From Solirubrobacteraceae bacterium (GTDB lineage: Bacteria > Actinomycetota > Thermoleophilia > Solirubrobacterales > Solirubrobacteraceae): a stretch of 64,000 bases of DNA. The notes under the pieces are model-generated. The model saw only the letters and a program-made list of their open reading frames with translations. It searched no databases and was not told the DNA's origin. Location: the NCBI GenBank assembly GCA_017744415.1, contig JAGIBJ010000043.1:1-64000 (forward strand), in the 5' to 3' direction. This document shows, piece by piece, positions 8,332 to 16,585 of this stretch (its first letter is position 1; every line of letters starts with the position of its first letter). The position numbers and the translations under genes were made by a program.

Positions 8332-8739
8332 GTGGGGGCGTTCGGTGTCGTCGTGGTGGTGGTGCTCGTGGCGTCGATCGTCGTCGGGCTCGTCCTGCTG
8401 CGCCGCCCATCCCCGTGGGACGAGATCGGACGGGACGGCCTCGATGCCGACCGCGGGCCTGATCGCGGCGGAACGCAGATGCCGAGCCGGGCTGCCGACG
8501 AGGCAGCACTCCGGGAGCTCATTGCCGAGAAGCGAGCCGCCCGCCTCGCCCGCGACGGGGCGGGCGGCCCGAGCCGGCCACTGGCGCAAGGTCCGCCCTG
8601 GGCGCACATGGATTCCGAGTTGGTCGACGAAGCACGGGCGCTGGTGGCGCGACGACGAGACCGGCTCGCCCGTCAAGGCAAGCCCGACGTCGACGAGCAC
8701 GCCGAGCTCGAGCGCATCCTCGGCCCACCGCACGTCTGA
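8332..8739 (+). CDS. Small single-pass membrane protein
   Basis: A 135-residue protein of unknown function. One N-terminal membrane helix (roughly residues 3-22, Val/Leu/Ile-rich) is followed by a charged cytoplasmic tail. The tail holds two short Arg/Ala-rich helices that each begin with acidic residues (ADEAALRELIAEKRAARLAR and VDEARALVARRRDRLAR), perhaps an internal duplication. The frame has strong G/C at third positions, which supports coding. I recognise no domain. Confidence 0.6.
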   Translation: MGAFGVVVVVVLVASIVVGLVLLRRPSPWDEIGRDGLDADRGPDRGGTQMPSRAADEAALRELIAEKRAARLARDGAGGPSRPLAQGPPWAHMDSELVDEARALVARRRDRLARQGKPDVDEHAELERILGPPHV

Positions 8740-8743
8740 GCGG

Positions 8744-8855
8744 TGCTCACGTCACGCGCGTGACCGCAGGGCCCCCAACAGGCACTTCCGTCACGCGCGT
8801 TACCGCAGGGCCCCCAACGGGCACTTCCGTCACGCGCGTGACCGCAGGGCCCCGT
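8744..8855 (+). repeat. Intergenic repeat cluster 7 (3 units)
   Basis: Three plus-orientation units (GTCACGCGCGTKACCGCAGGGCCCC) lie between the convergent small membrane-protein and cax genes. Confidence 0.9.
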
Positions 8856-8899
8856 GCGGGCGACTGACGTCGTGTGGCTGACGACACGGCCCGGCTGAC

Positions 8900-10024
8900 T
8901 CAGGCGAAGAAGAAGACGACGCCGAAGATCGCGTAGAGGGCGAGGAGCTGGAAGCCCTCGAACCAGGTCGATTCGCCGTCTCGGACGACCTGGTCGACGG
9001 CCAGGATGGCGATGAGAATCGCTGCCAGCTCGTAGCCGTTGAAGACGAGTGCCATCGGCTCCGGACCGAGGAAGAGTGAGCAGAGGACGAGCACCGGCGC
9101 GACGAAGAGGGCGATCTGCGCGCCCGAGCCGATCGCGATGTTGACGGTGAGATCCATCTTGTCCTTCTTCGCGAAGTACAGAGCCACCCAGTGCTCGGCC
9201 GCGTTGCCGACGATGGCAACGACGATCAGGCCAATGAAGAACGGTGAGAGGCCGAGACCCTCGGCCGCGTCCTCGAGCGACCCGACGAGAATCTCCGACA
9301 TCACACCGACCGCGACGCCCGCCGCGGCCAGGGTGAGGACTGAGCGGCGCACCGACCAGGCGTCTTCGGCGGCGAGCTCATCGTCGTCGTCACCGTGGCT
9401 CGGGTTGAACAGGTCGCGATGCGTGCGCAGTGAGAACAGGAGCCCGGCGCCGTAGGAGAGCAGCAGGATCACGGCGACGATGTCGGACATCTGCCGCGCC
9501 TCGACGGGGACCTTCGCGATCTCGTCTCCCACCTGCGGCAGCCCGGTGCCCTGGATGAGGACGAACACCGTCGGCATGAGGAGCGCCGCACCGGCAAGCA
9601 TGAGCATCGTCATCTGCGCGGTGACGGCCGTCGGCTGGAACCGCTGCCGGACGCGCCCGATACCGCCGTAGACCATCGATCCACCCAGCACGAGGAGCGT
9701 GTTGCCGAGGACCGAGCCGATGAGCGAGGCCTTGACGACCTCCTGGAGCCCGGCGTTCAGGGCGAAGAGGGCAATGATCAACTCGGGCGCGTTGCCAAAG
9801 GTGACGTTCAGGAGACCGCCGACGCCCGGCCCGCTGCGGGCCGCCAGCTCCTCCGTCGCCTTGCCCATCAGCGCCGCCGTCGGGACAACGCCGAGCGCGG
9901 CCGCCAGGAAGATCGCGGACGATCCAGCGCCGGCGAGGTCGAGCGCAACGGCGATAGGGATGAACGGCACGAGCAGGTAAGGCCAGCCCGCGCCCGAGAA
10001 CAGAAAGCCGGAGACGCGCGTCAC
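8900..10024 (-). CDS. cax: Ca2+/H+ antiporter (CaxA family)
   Basis: A 374-residue, roughly 11-helix cation/proton exchanger. The two diagnostic repeats of the CaCA superfamily are present, GNAPE at residues 77-81 and GNAAEHW at 273-279, each carrying the ion-coordinating Glu. They are separated by an acidic loop (GDDDDELAAED at 211-221) typical of the Cax family. It exports Ca2+ using the proton gradient. I place the start at the GTG at 10024, because a -10-like TACCGT ends 7 bp upstream; a GTG at 10033 would add three residues. The first codons read V-T-R-V, resembling the repeat family next to it. Confidence 0.88.
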   Translation of the reverse strand: MTRVSGFLFSGAGWPYLLVPFIPIAVALDLAGAGSSAIFLAAALGVVPTAALMGKATEELAARSGPGVGGLLNVTFGNAPELIIALFALNAGLQEVVKASLIGSVLGNTLLVLGGSMVYGGIGRVRQRFQPTAVTAQMTMLMLAGAALLMPTVFVLIQGTGLPQVGDEIAKVPVEARQMSDIVAVILLLSYGAGLLFSLRTHRDLFNPSHGDDDDELAAEDAWSVRRSVLTLAAAGVAVGVMSEILVGSLEDAAEGLGLSPFFIGLIVVAIVGNAAEHWVALYFAKKDKMDLTVNIAIGSGAQIALFVAPVLVLCSLFLGPEPMALVFNGYELAAILIAILAVDQVVRDGESTWFEGFQLLALYAIFGVVFFFA

Positions 10025-10031
10025 GGCCCGC

Positions 10032-10037
10032 ACGGTA
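10032..10037 (-). promoter_or_regulatory. -10 box for a leaderless cax transcript
   Basis: On the minus strand TACCGT ends 7 bp before the GTG at 10024. This spacing favours that start over the GTG at 10033, which overlaps the box. Confidence 0.45.
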
Positions 10038-10067
10038 CCGGGCGCGCCGACGGCGTACCCGGTCGCT

Positions 10068-10138
10068 TACGTCACGCGCGTGACCGCAGGGCCCCAGACG
10101 GACACTCACGTCACGCGCGTGACCGCAGGACGCCCCAG
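10068..10138 (+). repeat. Intergenic repeat cluster 8 (2 units)
   Basis: Two plus-orientation units with the perfect 14-bp palindrome GTCACGCGCGTGAC lie upstream of cax, between it and the terminator of the lipoprotein gene. Confidence 0.88.
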
Positions 10139-10146
10139 ACGAGCGG

Positions 10147-10181
10147 AGGCGCCGGCGCCGCTCTTGTCGGTGCCGGCGCCT
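10147..10181 (-). terminator. Strong hairpin after the lipoprotein gene
   Basis: AGGCGCCGGC pairs perfectly with GCCGGCGCCT. A G-T wobble and CCG/CGG extend it to about 14 bp around a 7-nt loop. It lies about 43 bp past the stop of the lipoprotein gene at 10224. There is no long U-tract, as is usual in high-GC actinobacteria. Confidence 0.6.
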
Positions 10182-10223
10182 ACAGCGCACGATGCGGAGG
10201 GCGGCGCGCGCCGCCGACGCCGA

Positions 10224-11276
10224 CTAGCCGCCGAGCAGGCCGCCGATGCCCGGGAAGTCCTTCTGGAGCTCAGCGAAGAGGTCGGTCACCGGGGCTGAGC
10301 TGCTCGGCGCCTTGATGCCCTGCGGCTGGTTGAACTTCGTCATGTCGATCTGGATGGTGAGATCAGCAGAGGCACCGCCGTCACCCTTGTCCTTGCCGGC
10401 GAGCTTGAGCTCGAGGCGACGCAGGGCGTGGTCCTCCTTGCCGATGTAGGCGGTGAGATCGCGCGTGGTGAGCGACTCCTCGGCCTCCTTGATGTCGGCG
10501 TCCTTGAGGTCGCCCATCTGCTCGAGCTCCTTGAAGCCCGGCACATTCGGGAATGCCGCCGGCAGCTTCTTGAAGCCCTCGCGAAGATCCTCGGCGGTGG
10601 CGCGGACGTTGATCTTGCCGGTCACCGCGTCGGTCGCAACGCCGTCGAGCTCCGGCCCGTCACTCACCTTCGAGTCCTCGAGCCAGGTGCCCGGCTCCAG
10701 GTCGAGCGTGTCGACGAGCTTCTTCGGATCGGCCGTCACGGCCTGCAGATCCTTGGAATCGCCCTTGCTCGAAAGACCCTGACCGAAGCCCGTCGCGAAC
10801 TGCTTCGTGAGCTCCTTGCCGAACGCGTAGTCCTTGCCCTTCCAGTTGACGTAGAGCTGCGAGTCGAGGTAGCTGAACCCGCCGGCGTACTTCGCCGTGC
10901 CCGTCTTGCCCGACGGCGACGTGTAGTCGCCGTCGATGTCGAACGTCACCTTCGTGGGCGGCGTGGAGCCCTTCGCGGTATCGATCCCTTCGGAGCTCAC
11001 GGTGAGTGACACCTTGCCGCTGACCTTCTTGACGTCCTTGTCCTTCGGGGAGTCGAACGTGCCGGAGACCGACAGGCCGACGGTGCCCGACTTCAGCGCT
11101 GCGCCATCGGGCGTGATCGTCGCCGCGTTCAGCAGCGCCGCGCCGTCGCCGCCGTCTGCGGAGCCTCCGCCACCTCCGCCGGATGAATCGTCACCGGAGC
11201 CGCAGCCGGCAACGCCGACGGCAGCGATCGAGCAGGAGAACACGGCGAGAGCGCGCCGCGACGAGGTAACGAGCAT
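10224..11276 (-). CDS. Lipoprotein, LppX/LprG-like (copy A)
   Basis: A 350-residue secreted lipoprotein. The signal peptide ends in the lipobox VAGC (Cys25), followed by a Gly/Ser-rich linker. The body has short beta-strand repeats and motifs such as GTVGLSVSG, ALRRLELKL and DLTIQIDMTKFNQP. The topology resembles the mycobacterial LppX/LprAFG lipid-binding lipoproteins (DUF1396), but I cannot prove this by eye. It shares length, layout and the motif TAYIGKEDHALRRL with the next gene, so the two are paralogues. The ATG at 11276 is preferred to an upstream TTG because it starts the signal peptide directly. Confidence 0.65.
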   Translation of the reverse strand: MLVTSSRRALAVFSCSIAAVGVAGCGSGDDSSGGGGGGSADGGDGAALLNAATITPDGAALKSGTVGLSVSGTFDSPKDKDVKKVSGKVSLTVSSEGIDTAKGSTPPTKVTFDIDGDYTSPSGKTGTAKYAGGFSYLDSQLYVNWKGKDYAFGKELTKQFATGFGQGLSSKGDSKDLQAVTADPKKLVDTLDLEPGTWLEDSKVSDGPELDGVATDAVTGKINVRATAEDLREGFKKLPAAFPNVPGFKELEQMGDLKDADIKEAEESLTTRDLTAYIGKEDHALRRLELKLAGKDKGDGGASADLTIQIDMTKFNQPQGIKAPSSSAPVTDLFAELQKDFPGIGGLLGG

Positions 11277-11400
11277 GCGGGCATTCAACCATGCGCACCG
11301 CTACCAGCCTGGCCACCGGTGGACGCGCTGGATACCGTCGGCATCCCGCGCGCGTGAGCGGTGTCGCGCCAGTCCAACTGTCAGGGACGAGCGCCCAGCC

Positions 11401-12495
11401 CTACTTCTGGAGCTCGGCCTGGCAGTCGTTGAGCTTCGCGGCGTCGCCGCCCGCCGCGCTCACGCACTGCACGTAAGCGTCCGGCACCGACGCACCGGCG
11501 CCGCTGCTCGCAGCACCGCCCCCGGCACCGCTGGCACCGAGGCCGCTCGCGGCACCGAAGAGCCCGCCCAGCTTCGGCATGAGCTCGGTGATCGGCTTCG
11601 TGTCGGACGGCGCCGAGATCTTCTGCTCCTCGTTCACGCCCGTGAGGGTGAGCTGAAGCGTGCCGTCGAGCACGTCCTTGGAATCCGTGTCGCCAAGCGA
11701 GAGATCGACCTTCAGCTGGCGGAGGATCTGATCCTCCTTGCCGGTCCAGATCGTCACGTCGAGCTTCTTGACCTGCTGCTCCACCTTGGTGAGCTGCGCC
11801 TCGGTCACCGTCGGCACCTTCGTCGTCGACGCCGACGGAGCGAGCGACTGCGCCTTCTTCGCCGCAGCGAGCACGTCGGGCACGAGTGCCTTCAGGTCGA
11901 CCGCTCCGGTGATCTTGTAAGTGTCGACGCCGCCGATCTCCTCGTCGCCGTCGACCTTGGGGTCGGTGAGCCACGTCTCCGGGTGCAGGCCGAGCTGGCC
12001 CATCACCTGCTGCTGCGCGTCCTTGCCCGAAGACTCCTTGACCGCCTGCTGCAGCGAGCTCACTGCGCGCTTCGAGAGCTCCTCGCCGACGTCGTAGTTC
12101 TCGCCGTCGTAGCTCACGTAGAAGCGGTTGCCGACGTACGTGCCGCCGGCCTTCAGGTCGAACTTGGAGCTGCCCTTCTGCTGGCCCTCGACCGCGACCT
12201 CGGCGGCGAACTCGGGCAGGGCACCGTCCTTGGCCTGATCGATCTGGATCTTGGCCTCGGCGGTGCCGTCGAGGGCATCGCTGCCCGTCATCTTGCCACT
12301 GACCTTGAGGTCGATCTGGCCGCTCTTGATCTTGCTGCCGTCGGTCGACGGGGCGAACGTGTTGACGAGGATGGCCTTGGCGTCGGTGCCGCCATTGCCG
12401 GTGTCGGCGGTGCCGCTGTCGCTGCCGCCGCAACCGGCGAGTACGACGGCGCCAGAGGCGACCGCCGCGAGCGCGAGGGATCGAAGCGTCGTCAT
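11401..12495 (-). CDS. Lipoprotein, LppX/LprG-like (copy B)
   Basis: A 364-residue lipoprotein with lipobox LAGC (Cys22). Its body parallels copy A: ILVNTFAPSTDG, a strand-rich centre, ETWLTDPKV, then VTIWTGKEDQILRQLKVDL and a final LTLTGVNEEQKISAP. The C-terminus adds a Gly/Ala/Ser stretch and a small Cys-containing tail (VQCVSAAGGDAAKLNDCQAEL) that probably forms a disulfide. It is encoded upstream of copy A on the same strand, about 125 bp apart. The ATG at 12495 has GGGAG about 9 nt upstream and begins the signal peptide. A role in carrying cell-envelope lipid is inferred only. Confidence 0.65.
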   Translation of the reverse strand: MTTLRSLALAAVASGAVVLAGCGGSDSGTADTGNGGTDAKAILVNTFAPSTDGSKIKSGQIDLKVSGKMTGSDALDGTAEAKIQIDQAKDGALPEFAAEVAVEGQQKGSSKFDLKAGGTYVGNRFYVSYDGENYDVGEELSKRAVSSLQQAVKESSGKDAQQQVMGQLGLHPETWLTDPKVDGDEEIGGVDTYKITGAVDLKALVPDVLAAAKKAQSLAPSASTTKVPTVTEAQLTKVEQQVKKLDVTIWTGKEDQILRQLKVDLSLGDTDSKDVLDGTLQLTLTGVNEEQKISAPSDTKPITELMPKLGGLFGAASGLGASGAGGGAASSGAGASVPDAYVQCVSAAGGDAAKLNDCQAELQK

Positions 12496-12769
12496 GAGCA
12501 AAGGGCTCCCGGGGAAAACGTCTGGGGTACCGGCGCGGACCGAGGGCGAACGAAAGGCCCGCACGGTGTGCCGAAGCTATCACCTGCCCTCCCCGCTGCA
12601 CGCCAGTAGGCCCCGCTCGAGGGCCAGCGCCACGACCACCCCGAATCGCCCGTGCCACCGGCGATCCCGCCCTGAAATCGCCGCGCGCCGCTGGCCGGAC
12701 CGGCGCTGCGACGTGCCAACGTGCGGCAGGATCCGCAGCACCTGCCGAGAAGGCGGGTTGGACCCTTTG

Positions 12770-14083
12770 ATGCCGACGCCCCGCCCCCGCCCCCACCGTC
12801 CGCTCGCGCTCGCCATCCTCGGCGCAGCCTTTCTCACCGCAACCGCGGCCACTCCCGCGACGGCGACCACGCAGCTGCTCGTGCGCGGCTCGCAGGTGAC
12901 GACGGTGCCCGCGATCGGCCAGGGCGTGGGCACCGACGCCTCGCCTGCCGACGTCGCCGCGAGCGTCAGCACGGCCTCGTCGTCGTCCGGTCGCCCGACC
13001 GCATCGGCCGCGCGCGTCGCCCCGAAGAAGAAGCCGAAGGCGAAGACGATCGACCTCACGCTCATCCGCAAGCGCATCAACGCCGTCGGCGGCCCGCCGA
13101 GCGCCCGCTACGACGCCCGAGCCGCGCTCACCAGCGCCGACGCCGTGCGCCGCAAGGCCAAGAGCAAGAGCCAGGCGCGCCGGGAGCTCGACGGCCTGTT
13201 GAAGACGACGACCACGATGGCCCGCGGCAACCGCATCACCCGCGACCGGTTGCCGATGCTCACCGCGACGCTCCAGCGCAACGCGCAGTGGTGGAAGCTC
13301 GGCAAGTCCACGGCATCCGGCCAGCGGATCCAGTTCGATGGCAGCCAGGTGCTCTGGCAGCTCTACCCAGGGCTCGGCCTCCAGCTGCAGTGGCTCGGCA
13401 CGTTCGGCCGCGGCAACGCGCTCTACTACACGCCCGGGCCCACGGCCAAGACCCAGCTCGGTGGACTGATCGGCGAGGCGCAGGCGCTGCGCGTGCCGCG
13501 GGCCGGCGGCACGGCCTGGGAGTACTTCTTCCCGTTCGACGGCGGCAGTCCGCCGTGGGTGTCGGGCATGGCGGAAGCGACGGGCGTGCAGGTGTTCAGC
13601 CGCGCCGCGACCTCGCTTGCGCGCCCCGAGCTCCTCGACGAAGCCAAGGCGGCCCAGGGCATCCTGCGTACGCCGCCGCCGAGCGGCGTGCAGGTGGTCG
13701 ACCCGACCGGCACCCACTTCCTCATCTACTCGTTCGCGCCCTCGATGAAGGTGCTCAACGCGATGACGCAGACCGTGAACGGCATCTACGCGTACGTGCT
13801 CGCCCAGCCGGCCGACGTGGACGCCCGGCTGATGCTGCTCGAGGGCCTGCGGTGGCTCGACTCCAACGTCGATGGCTACATGACCGGCACCTGGTCGCTG
13901 TACTCGCTCGGCGGCCCGAAGGCGACGTCGCATTACCAAGTCGTCGCCCGAGACTTCCTCAAGACCCTCTGCGCGCTGCTGAACAAGGATGCGACCACCC
14001 CGGGCGGCGGCCCGAGCGGGGCGTATCCGTCGGCGAAGATCTGCGCGGCGTCGGCGACGCTGACCAAGTACATCGACGCCTGA
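12770..14083 (+). CDS. Secreted D-glucuronyl C5-epimerase-like protein
   Basis: A 437-residue exported protein. Residues 1-32 form a signal peptide (PTPRPRPHR, then a hydrophobic core ending ATA). A low-complexity region follows with a basic patch KKKPKAK. The C-terminal 300 residues look like the alpha/alpha-barrel C-terminal domain of glucuronyl C5-epimerase (AQWWKLG, FQFD-like QIQFDGSQVLWQLYPG, GGTAWEYFFPFDGG, SLYSLGG). Family members act on uronic-acid polysaccharides, so a role in an extracellular polysaccharide is plausible but unproven. The ATG at 12770 has GAGAAGG upstream. It is divergent from lipoprotein B. Confidence 0.65.
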   Translation: MPTPRPRPHRPLALAILGAAFLTATAATPATATTQLLVRGSQVTTVPAIGQGVGTDASPADVAASVSTASSSSGRPTASAARVAPKKKPKAKTIDLTLIRKRINAVGGPPSARYDARAALTSADAVRRKAKSKSQARRELDGLLKTTTTMARGNRITRDRLPMLTATLQRNAQWWKLGKSTASGQRIQFDGSQVLWQLYPGLGLQLQWLGTFGRGNALYYTPGPTAKTQLGGLIGEAQALRVPRAGGTAWEYFFPFDGGSPPWVSGMAEATGVQVFSRAATSLARPELLDEAKAAQGILRTPPPSGVQVVDPTGTHFLIYSFAPSMKVLNAMTQTVNGIYAYVLAQPADVDARLMLLEGLRWLDSNVDGYMTGTWSLYSLGGPKATSHYQVVARDFLKTLCALLNKDATTPGGGPSGAYPSAKICAASATLTKYIDA

Positions 14084-14136
14084 GCCGACGTGTGATCTCC
14101 GCCGTGCCTCGGTGGCACGCAGGCACCCGCCGCGGG

Positions 14137-14142
14137 TAGGGT
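14137..14142 (+). promoter_or_regulatory. -10 box for a leaderless transcript
   Basis: TAGGGT ends 7 bp before the GTG at 14150 that begins the ArsA-like/EVE operon. No Shine-Dalgarno sequence is present. Confidence 0.5.
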
Positions 14143-14149
14143 CCGCCGG

Positions 14150-15049
14150 GTGCCCCCGCGCATCCTGATCCTCGCGGCGCTGTCGGGCGACGGGCCGCGT
14201 GCCGCCGCCGGGCTCGCCTGTGAGCTCGTCAGGCCGGGCGCAGCGCGACCGCTCACCGTCGATCCCGCCCTGGCGCCGCCGGTACTCCGTTCTGCGGCCG
14301 ATCGGCTGGCCGAGCAGCTGGCCCTCCGGCCGGTCGCCCATCCACTCGCCGTGCTCGCTCACCTCACCGGGCTGCTGCGCGAGCGGGCCGACGCGACGGT
14401 GGTGCTCGAGGCCGACCGTCCTGAGCGGCTCGTCGAACTCCTGGAGACCGCAGATCTGGCGCGCGCTCGCCTTGATGCTGAACGCCCGCCCGCGGGTACC
14501 TCATCGCTGGCGGCCCAGCGCGCGGCCCAGTCGGCTCCCGACCTTCCCGTCCTGCGCGCTGCCGCGGCCGGCGGCGATCTCTTGCGGGCACGGGAACTCA
14601 CCACGTGCGGACTGGTCGCAGGGCCGTGGGCGGAGCCGGCCGACGAGCTGCGCGCGCGGACGATGCTGGCGCTGGCCGGCCTGCCGGTGCTCGACGTCCT
14701 GCTGCCCGAGGAGCCCGAGGCGGCCGCTCGCGCGATCGTCGATGCGCGCCCGGTGGATGCCGGGGATCCGTCGCCGGTACTGGCCGCGGTGTCGGGCGGT
14801 GCCGAGCTGCGGATCGGGCTGCCGCGCGTGCCCCAAGATCTCCGGGCGGTGCGCAGCGGCGACGAGCTCACGTTGCAGACGTCCGGGATCAGCCGACGGA
14901 TCCGGGCGCCGCGCTCGTTGGGTGCGCTGCGGCCGGGCGCTGTCGCCGCCGACGAGGCCGGGCTCGTGGTGGCGCGCTTCGCGGATACCACGAGCGTCCG
15001 AAACGTGGCCGCGGCCGGGGACGACGATGCCGGGCGGGCCGGCGCGTGA
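14150..15049 (+). CDS. Degenerate ArsA/GET3-like protein
   Basis: A 299-residue protein. The N-terminus has the strand-loop-helix layout of an ArsA-type ATPase, but the P-loop is replaced by LSGDGPRA, with no GKT. A remnant of the switch strand reads LTVDPA. The last 70 residues (LPRVPQDLRAVRSGDEL, TLQTSGISRRIRAP, GLVVARF) match the HSP20-like C-terminal domain found in actinobacterial ArsA homologues. It probably no longer hydrolyses ATP. Its stop overlaps the EVE gene start (GTGA), so the two are translationally coupled. The assignment rests on visual similarity only. Confidence 0.5.
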   Translation: MPPRILILAALSGDGPRAAAGLACELVRPGAARPLTVDPALAPPVLRSAADRLAEQLALRPVAHPLAVLAHLTGLLRERADATVVLEADRPERLVELLETADLARARLDAERPPAGTSSLAAQRAAQSAPDLPVLRAAAAGGDLLRARELTTCGLVAGPWAEPADELRARTMLALAGLPVLDVLLPEEPEAAARAIVDARPVDAGDPSPVLAAVSGGAELRIGLPRVPQDLRAVRSGDELTLQTSGISRRIRAPRSLGALRPGAVAADEAGLVVARFADTTSVRNVAAAGDDDAGRAGA

Positions 15050-15852
15050 CCCCGTCGACGCCCCCACCTGCTGCCGACGACCCGCAGTCGCTGAGCGAGC
15101 TGCTCGCCGAGCTCCAGGCCACGGCCGAGCAGCTCGGGAGCCAGCTCGGTGATCTCGGACGCCTCGGCCGTCAGAACGCGGTACAGCAGGCCGAGCAGCT
15201 CCCGGCGGTGCGGCGCGTGCTCGAGGTCGCTCCGCCCGAACTGCGCGCCCGCCTCGCGAGCGCGGCCACCCACGGACTGCTCGCGACGCGCGACCTGGCC
15301 GACTGGCTGCTCGCTCAGATGCAGGGCGACCCCCCGGTGGCGCCGGAACCCGAGGAGCTGCCGATCACGCCGATCGGGATGCCTAGAATCGAGCGAGTGC
15401 CGACCACCTGGGTCCTCACCGCATCCGTCGACAACCACGCCGCCACGGAGTCCCGTGCGTTCAGCGTGATCGGGATCAAGGAGCGCAACCGCCGCCGCGC
15501 GATGGAGATCGAGCCAGGTGACGTGCTCGTCCTCTACCTCACGAAGGTGATGGCTTTCGCGGGCGCGATCCGCGTCACCGGCGACCTCTACGAGGACCGC
15601 GAGAAGATCTGGCCCGGGCAGCCGAAGAACCCCGACGCGTATCCGTGGCGGTTCCCGACCGAGCCTGTCGTGGCGCTGCCGCGTGAGCGCTGGGTGCCCG
15701 CCGAGGAGCTGAGCACGCAGCTCGAGCACGTGCAGAAGTGGCCTGCCGAGCACTGGAAGCTCGCGTTCCAGGGCCAGCTGCGGACGGTGTCCGACCACGA
15801 CGCCGGCCTCTTGCTCGACCGTCTCCACGCCGAGGCCGGCACCCCGGCATGA
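15046..15852 (+). CDS. EVE-domain protein with an N-terminal extension
   Basis: A 268-residue protein. Residues about 117-265 form an EVE (PUA-like) domain: TWVLTASVDNH, GDVLVLYLTKVMAFAGAIRVTG, WPGQPKNPDAYPWRFP and KWPAEHWKLAFQG. EVE domains bind modified bases in DNA or RNA and are common in defence or RNA-processing contexts. The first 115 residues are predicted helical and Leu/Ala/Glu-rich, of unknown role. The GTG at 15046 overlaps the upstream stop. An internal ATG (15379) or GTG (15397) could give a minimal EVE protein. The stop overlaps the next ATG. Confidence 0.8.
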   Translation: MTPSTPPPAADDPQSLSELLAELQATAEQLGSQLGDLGRLGRQNAVQQAEQLPAVRRVLEVAPPELRARLASAATHGLLATRDLADWLLAQMQGDPPVAPEPEELPITPIGMPRIERVPTTWVLTASVDNHAATESRAFSVIGIKERNRRRAMEIEPGDVLVLYLTKVMAFAGAIRVTGDLYEDREKIWPGQPKNPDAYPWRFPTEPVVALPRERWVPAEELSTQLEHVQKWPAEHWKLAFQGQLRTVSDHDAGLLLDRLHAEAGTPA

Positions 15853-16415
15853 GCTCGGCGCCGCATCCGCTGCGGCCGAGTCTCCTCGACGACGGTCTCA
15901 AGCTCGCCGCGCTTGCTGCCGCGGTCTTCCTCATCTCGCTGTTCCTGCCGTGGTTCACGAAGAGCGCGCTGCCCGAGGGTGCGAAGGAGTTCGCGACCAC
16001 GAGCCTCAGCGCGTTCGGCGCCTTCTCCTGGATCGAGGCAGCGCTTCTCCTCGTCGACGCCGCCGTCCTGCTGCTGCTCTACCTCCGCTCGACGAACCGC
16101 CGCGTCGAGCTCCCAACCGACGACGGCACGATGGTGGCGATCGCCGGCGGCTGGATGCTCATCCTGCTCGTGATCCGCGTCGTCTTCGCCAAGCCCGAGG
16201 TGGCGAGCACGGCGACCGCGGCCGTCGCCCCCACCGTCGGCCTCCAGTGGGGTCTGCTCATCGCGATGGGCGCGGCCGGCGGCATGCTCGCGGCGGGCCT
16301 CGCGACGCGCGCGTTCGTCCACGCCGCCCGCACCCCGGCCGCCGCGCCGGACACCGACCTCGAGGACGACCTCGAGTCGCAGGTGCCCGCCCGCTGGCGC
16401 CGCCCCCGCGCGTAG
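15849..16415 (+). CDS. Four-helix membrane protein of the EVE operon
   Basis: A 188-residue protein with four hydrophobic segments (roughly residues 17-37, 53-75, 87-106 and 125-150) and an acidic, then basic, C-terminal tail. I recognise no family. The ATG overlaps the EVE stop (ATGA), making it the third member of a tightly coupled operon. Whether it works with the ArsA-like and EVE proteins is unknown, but the double overlap suggests stoichiometric expression. Confidence 0.65.
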   Translation: MSSAPHPLRPSLLDDGLKLAALAAAVFLISLFLPWFTKSALPEGAKEFATTSLSAFGAFSWIEAALLLVDAAVLLLLYLRSTNRRVELPTDDGTMVAIAGGWMLILLVIRVVFAKPEVASTATAAVAPTVGLQWGLLIAMGAAGGMLAAGLATRAFVHAARTPAAAPDTDLEDDLESQVPARWRRPRA

Positions 16416-16451
16416 CGCCACGCCGCACGCACCCATCGCCCCCGCTCGCCG

Positions 16452-16564
16452 GGGCACTTTCGTCACGCGCGTTACCGCAGGGCCCCCACAGGGCACTTTC
16501 GTCACGCGCGTTACCGCAGGGCCCCCACAGGGACCTGCCGTCACGTGCGTTACCGCAGGACCCC
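16452..16564 (+). repeat. Intergenic repeat cluster 9 (3 units)
   Basis: Three plus-orientation units (GTCACGCGCGTTACCGCAGGGCCCCCACAGGG, 39-bp period; the third core is GTCACGTGCGTTACC). The last unit ends about 8 bp before the -10 box of the MoxR gene, so the repeat core occupies that promoter's -35 region. Confidence 0.9.
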
Positions 16565-16571
16565 GCTCGCG

Positions 16572-16577
16572 TAGGCT
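16572..16577 (+). promoter_or_regulatory. -10 box for a leaderless moxR transcript
   Basis: TAGGCT ends 8 bp before the ATG at 16586. The repeat-derived GTTACC lies exactly 17 bp upstream, at the -35 position, although it is a poor match to TTGAC. Confidence 0.5.
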
Positions 16578-16585
16578 GGGTGGGA

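Noticed and set aside
11381-14362. 993-residue minus-strand frame
   Set aside because: It covers the C5-epimerase gene antisense and lipoprotein B in another frame; its composition is Arg/Gly/Ala-rich with no domain.
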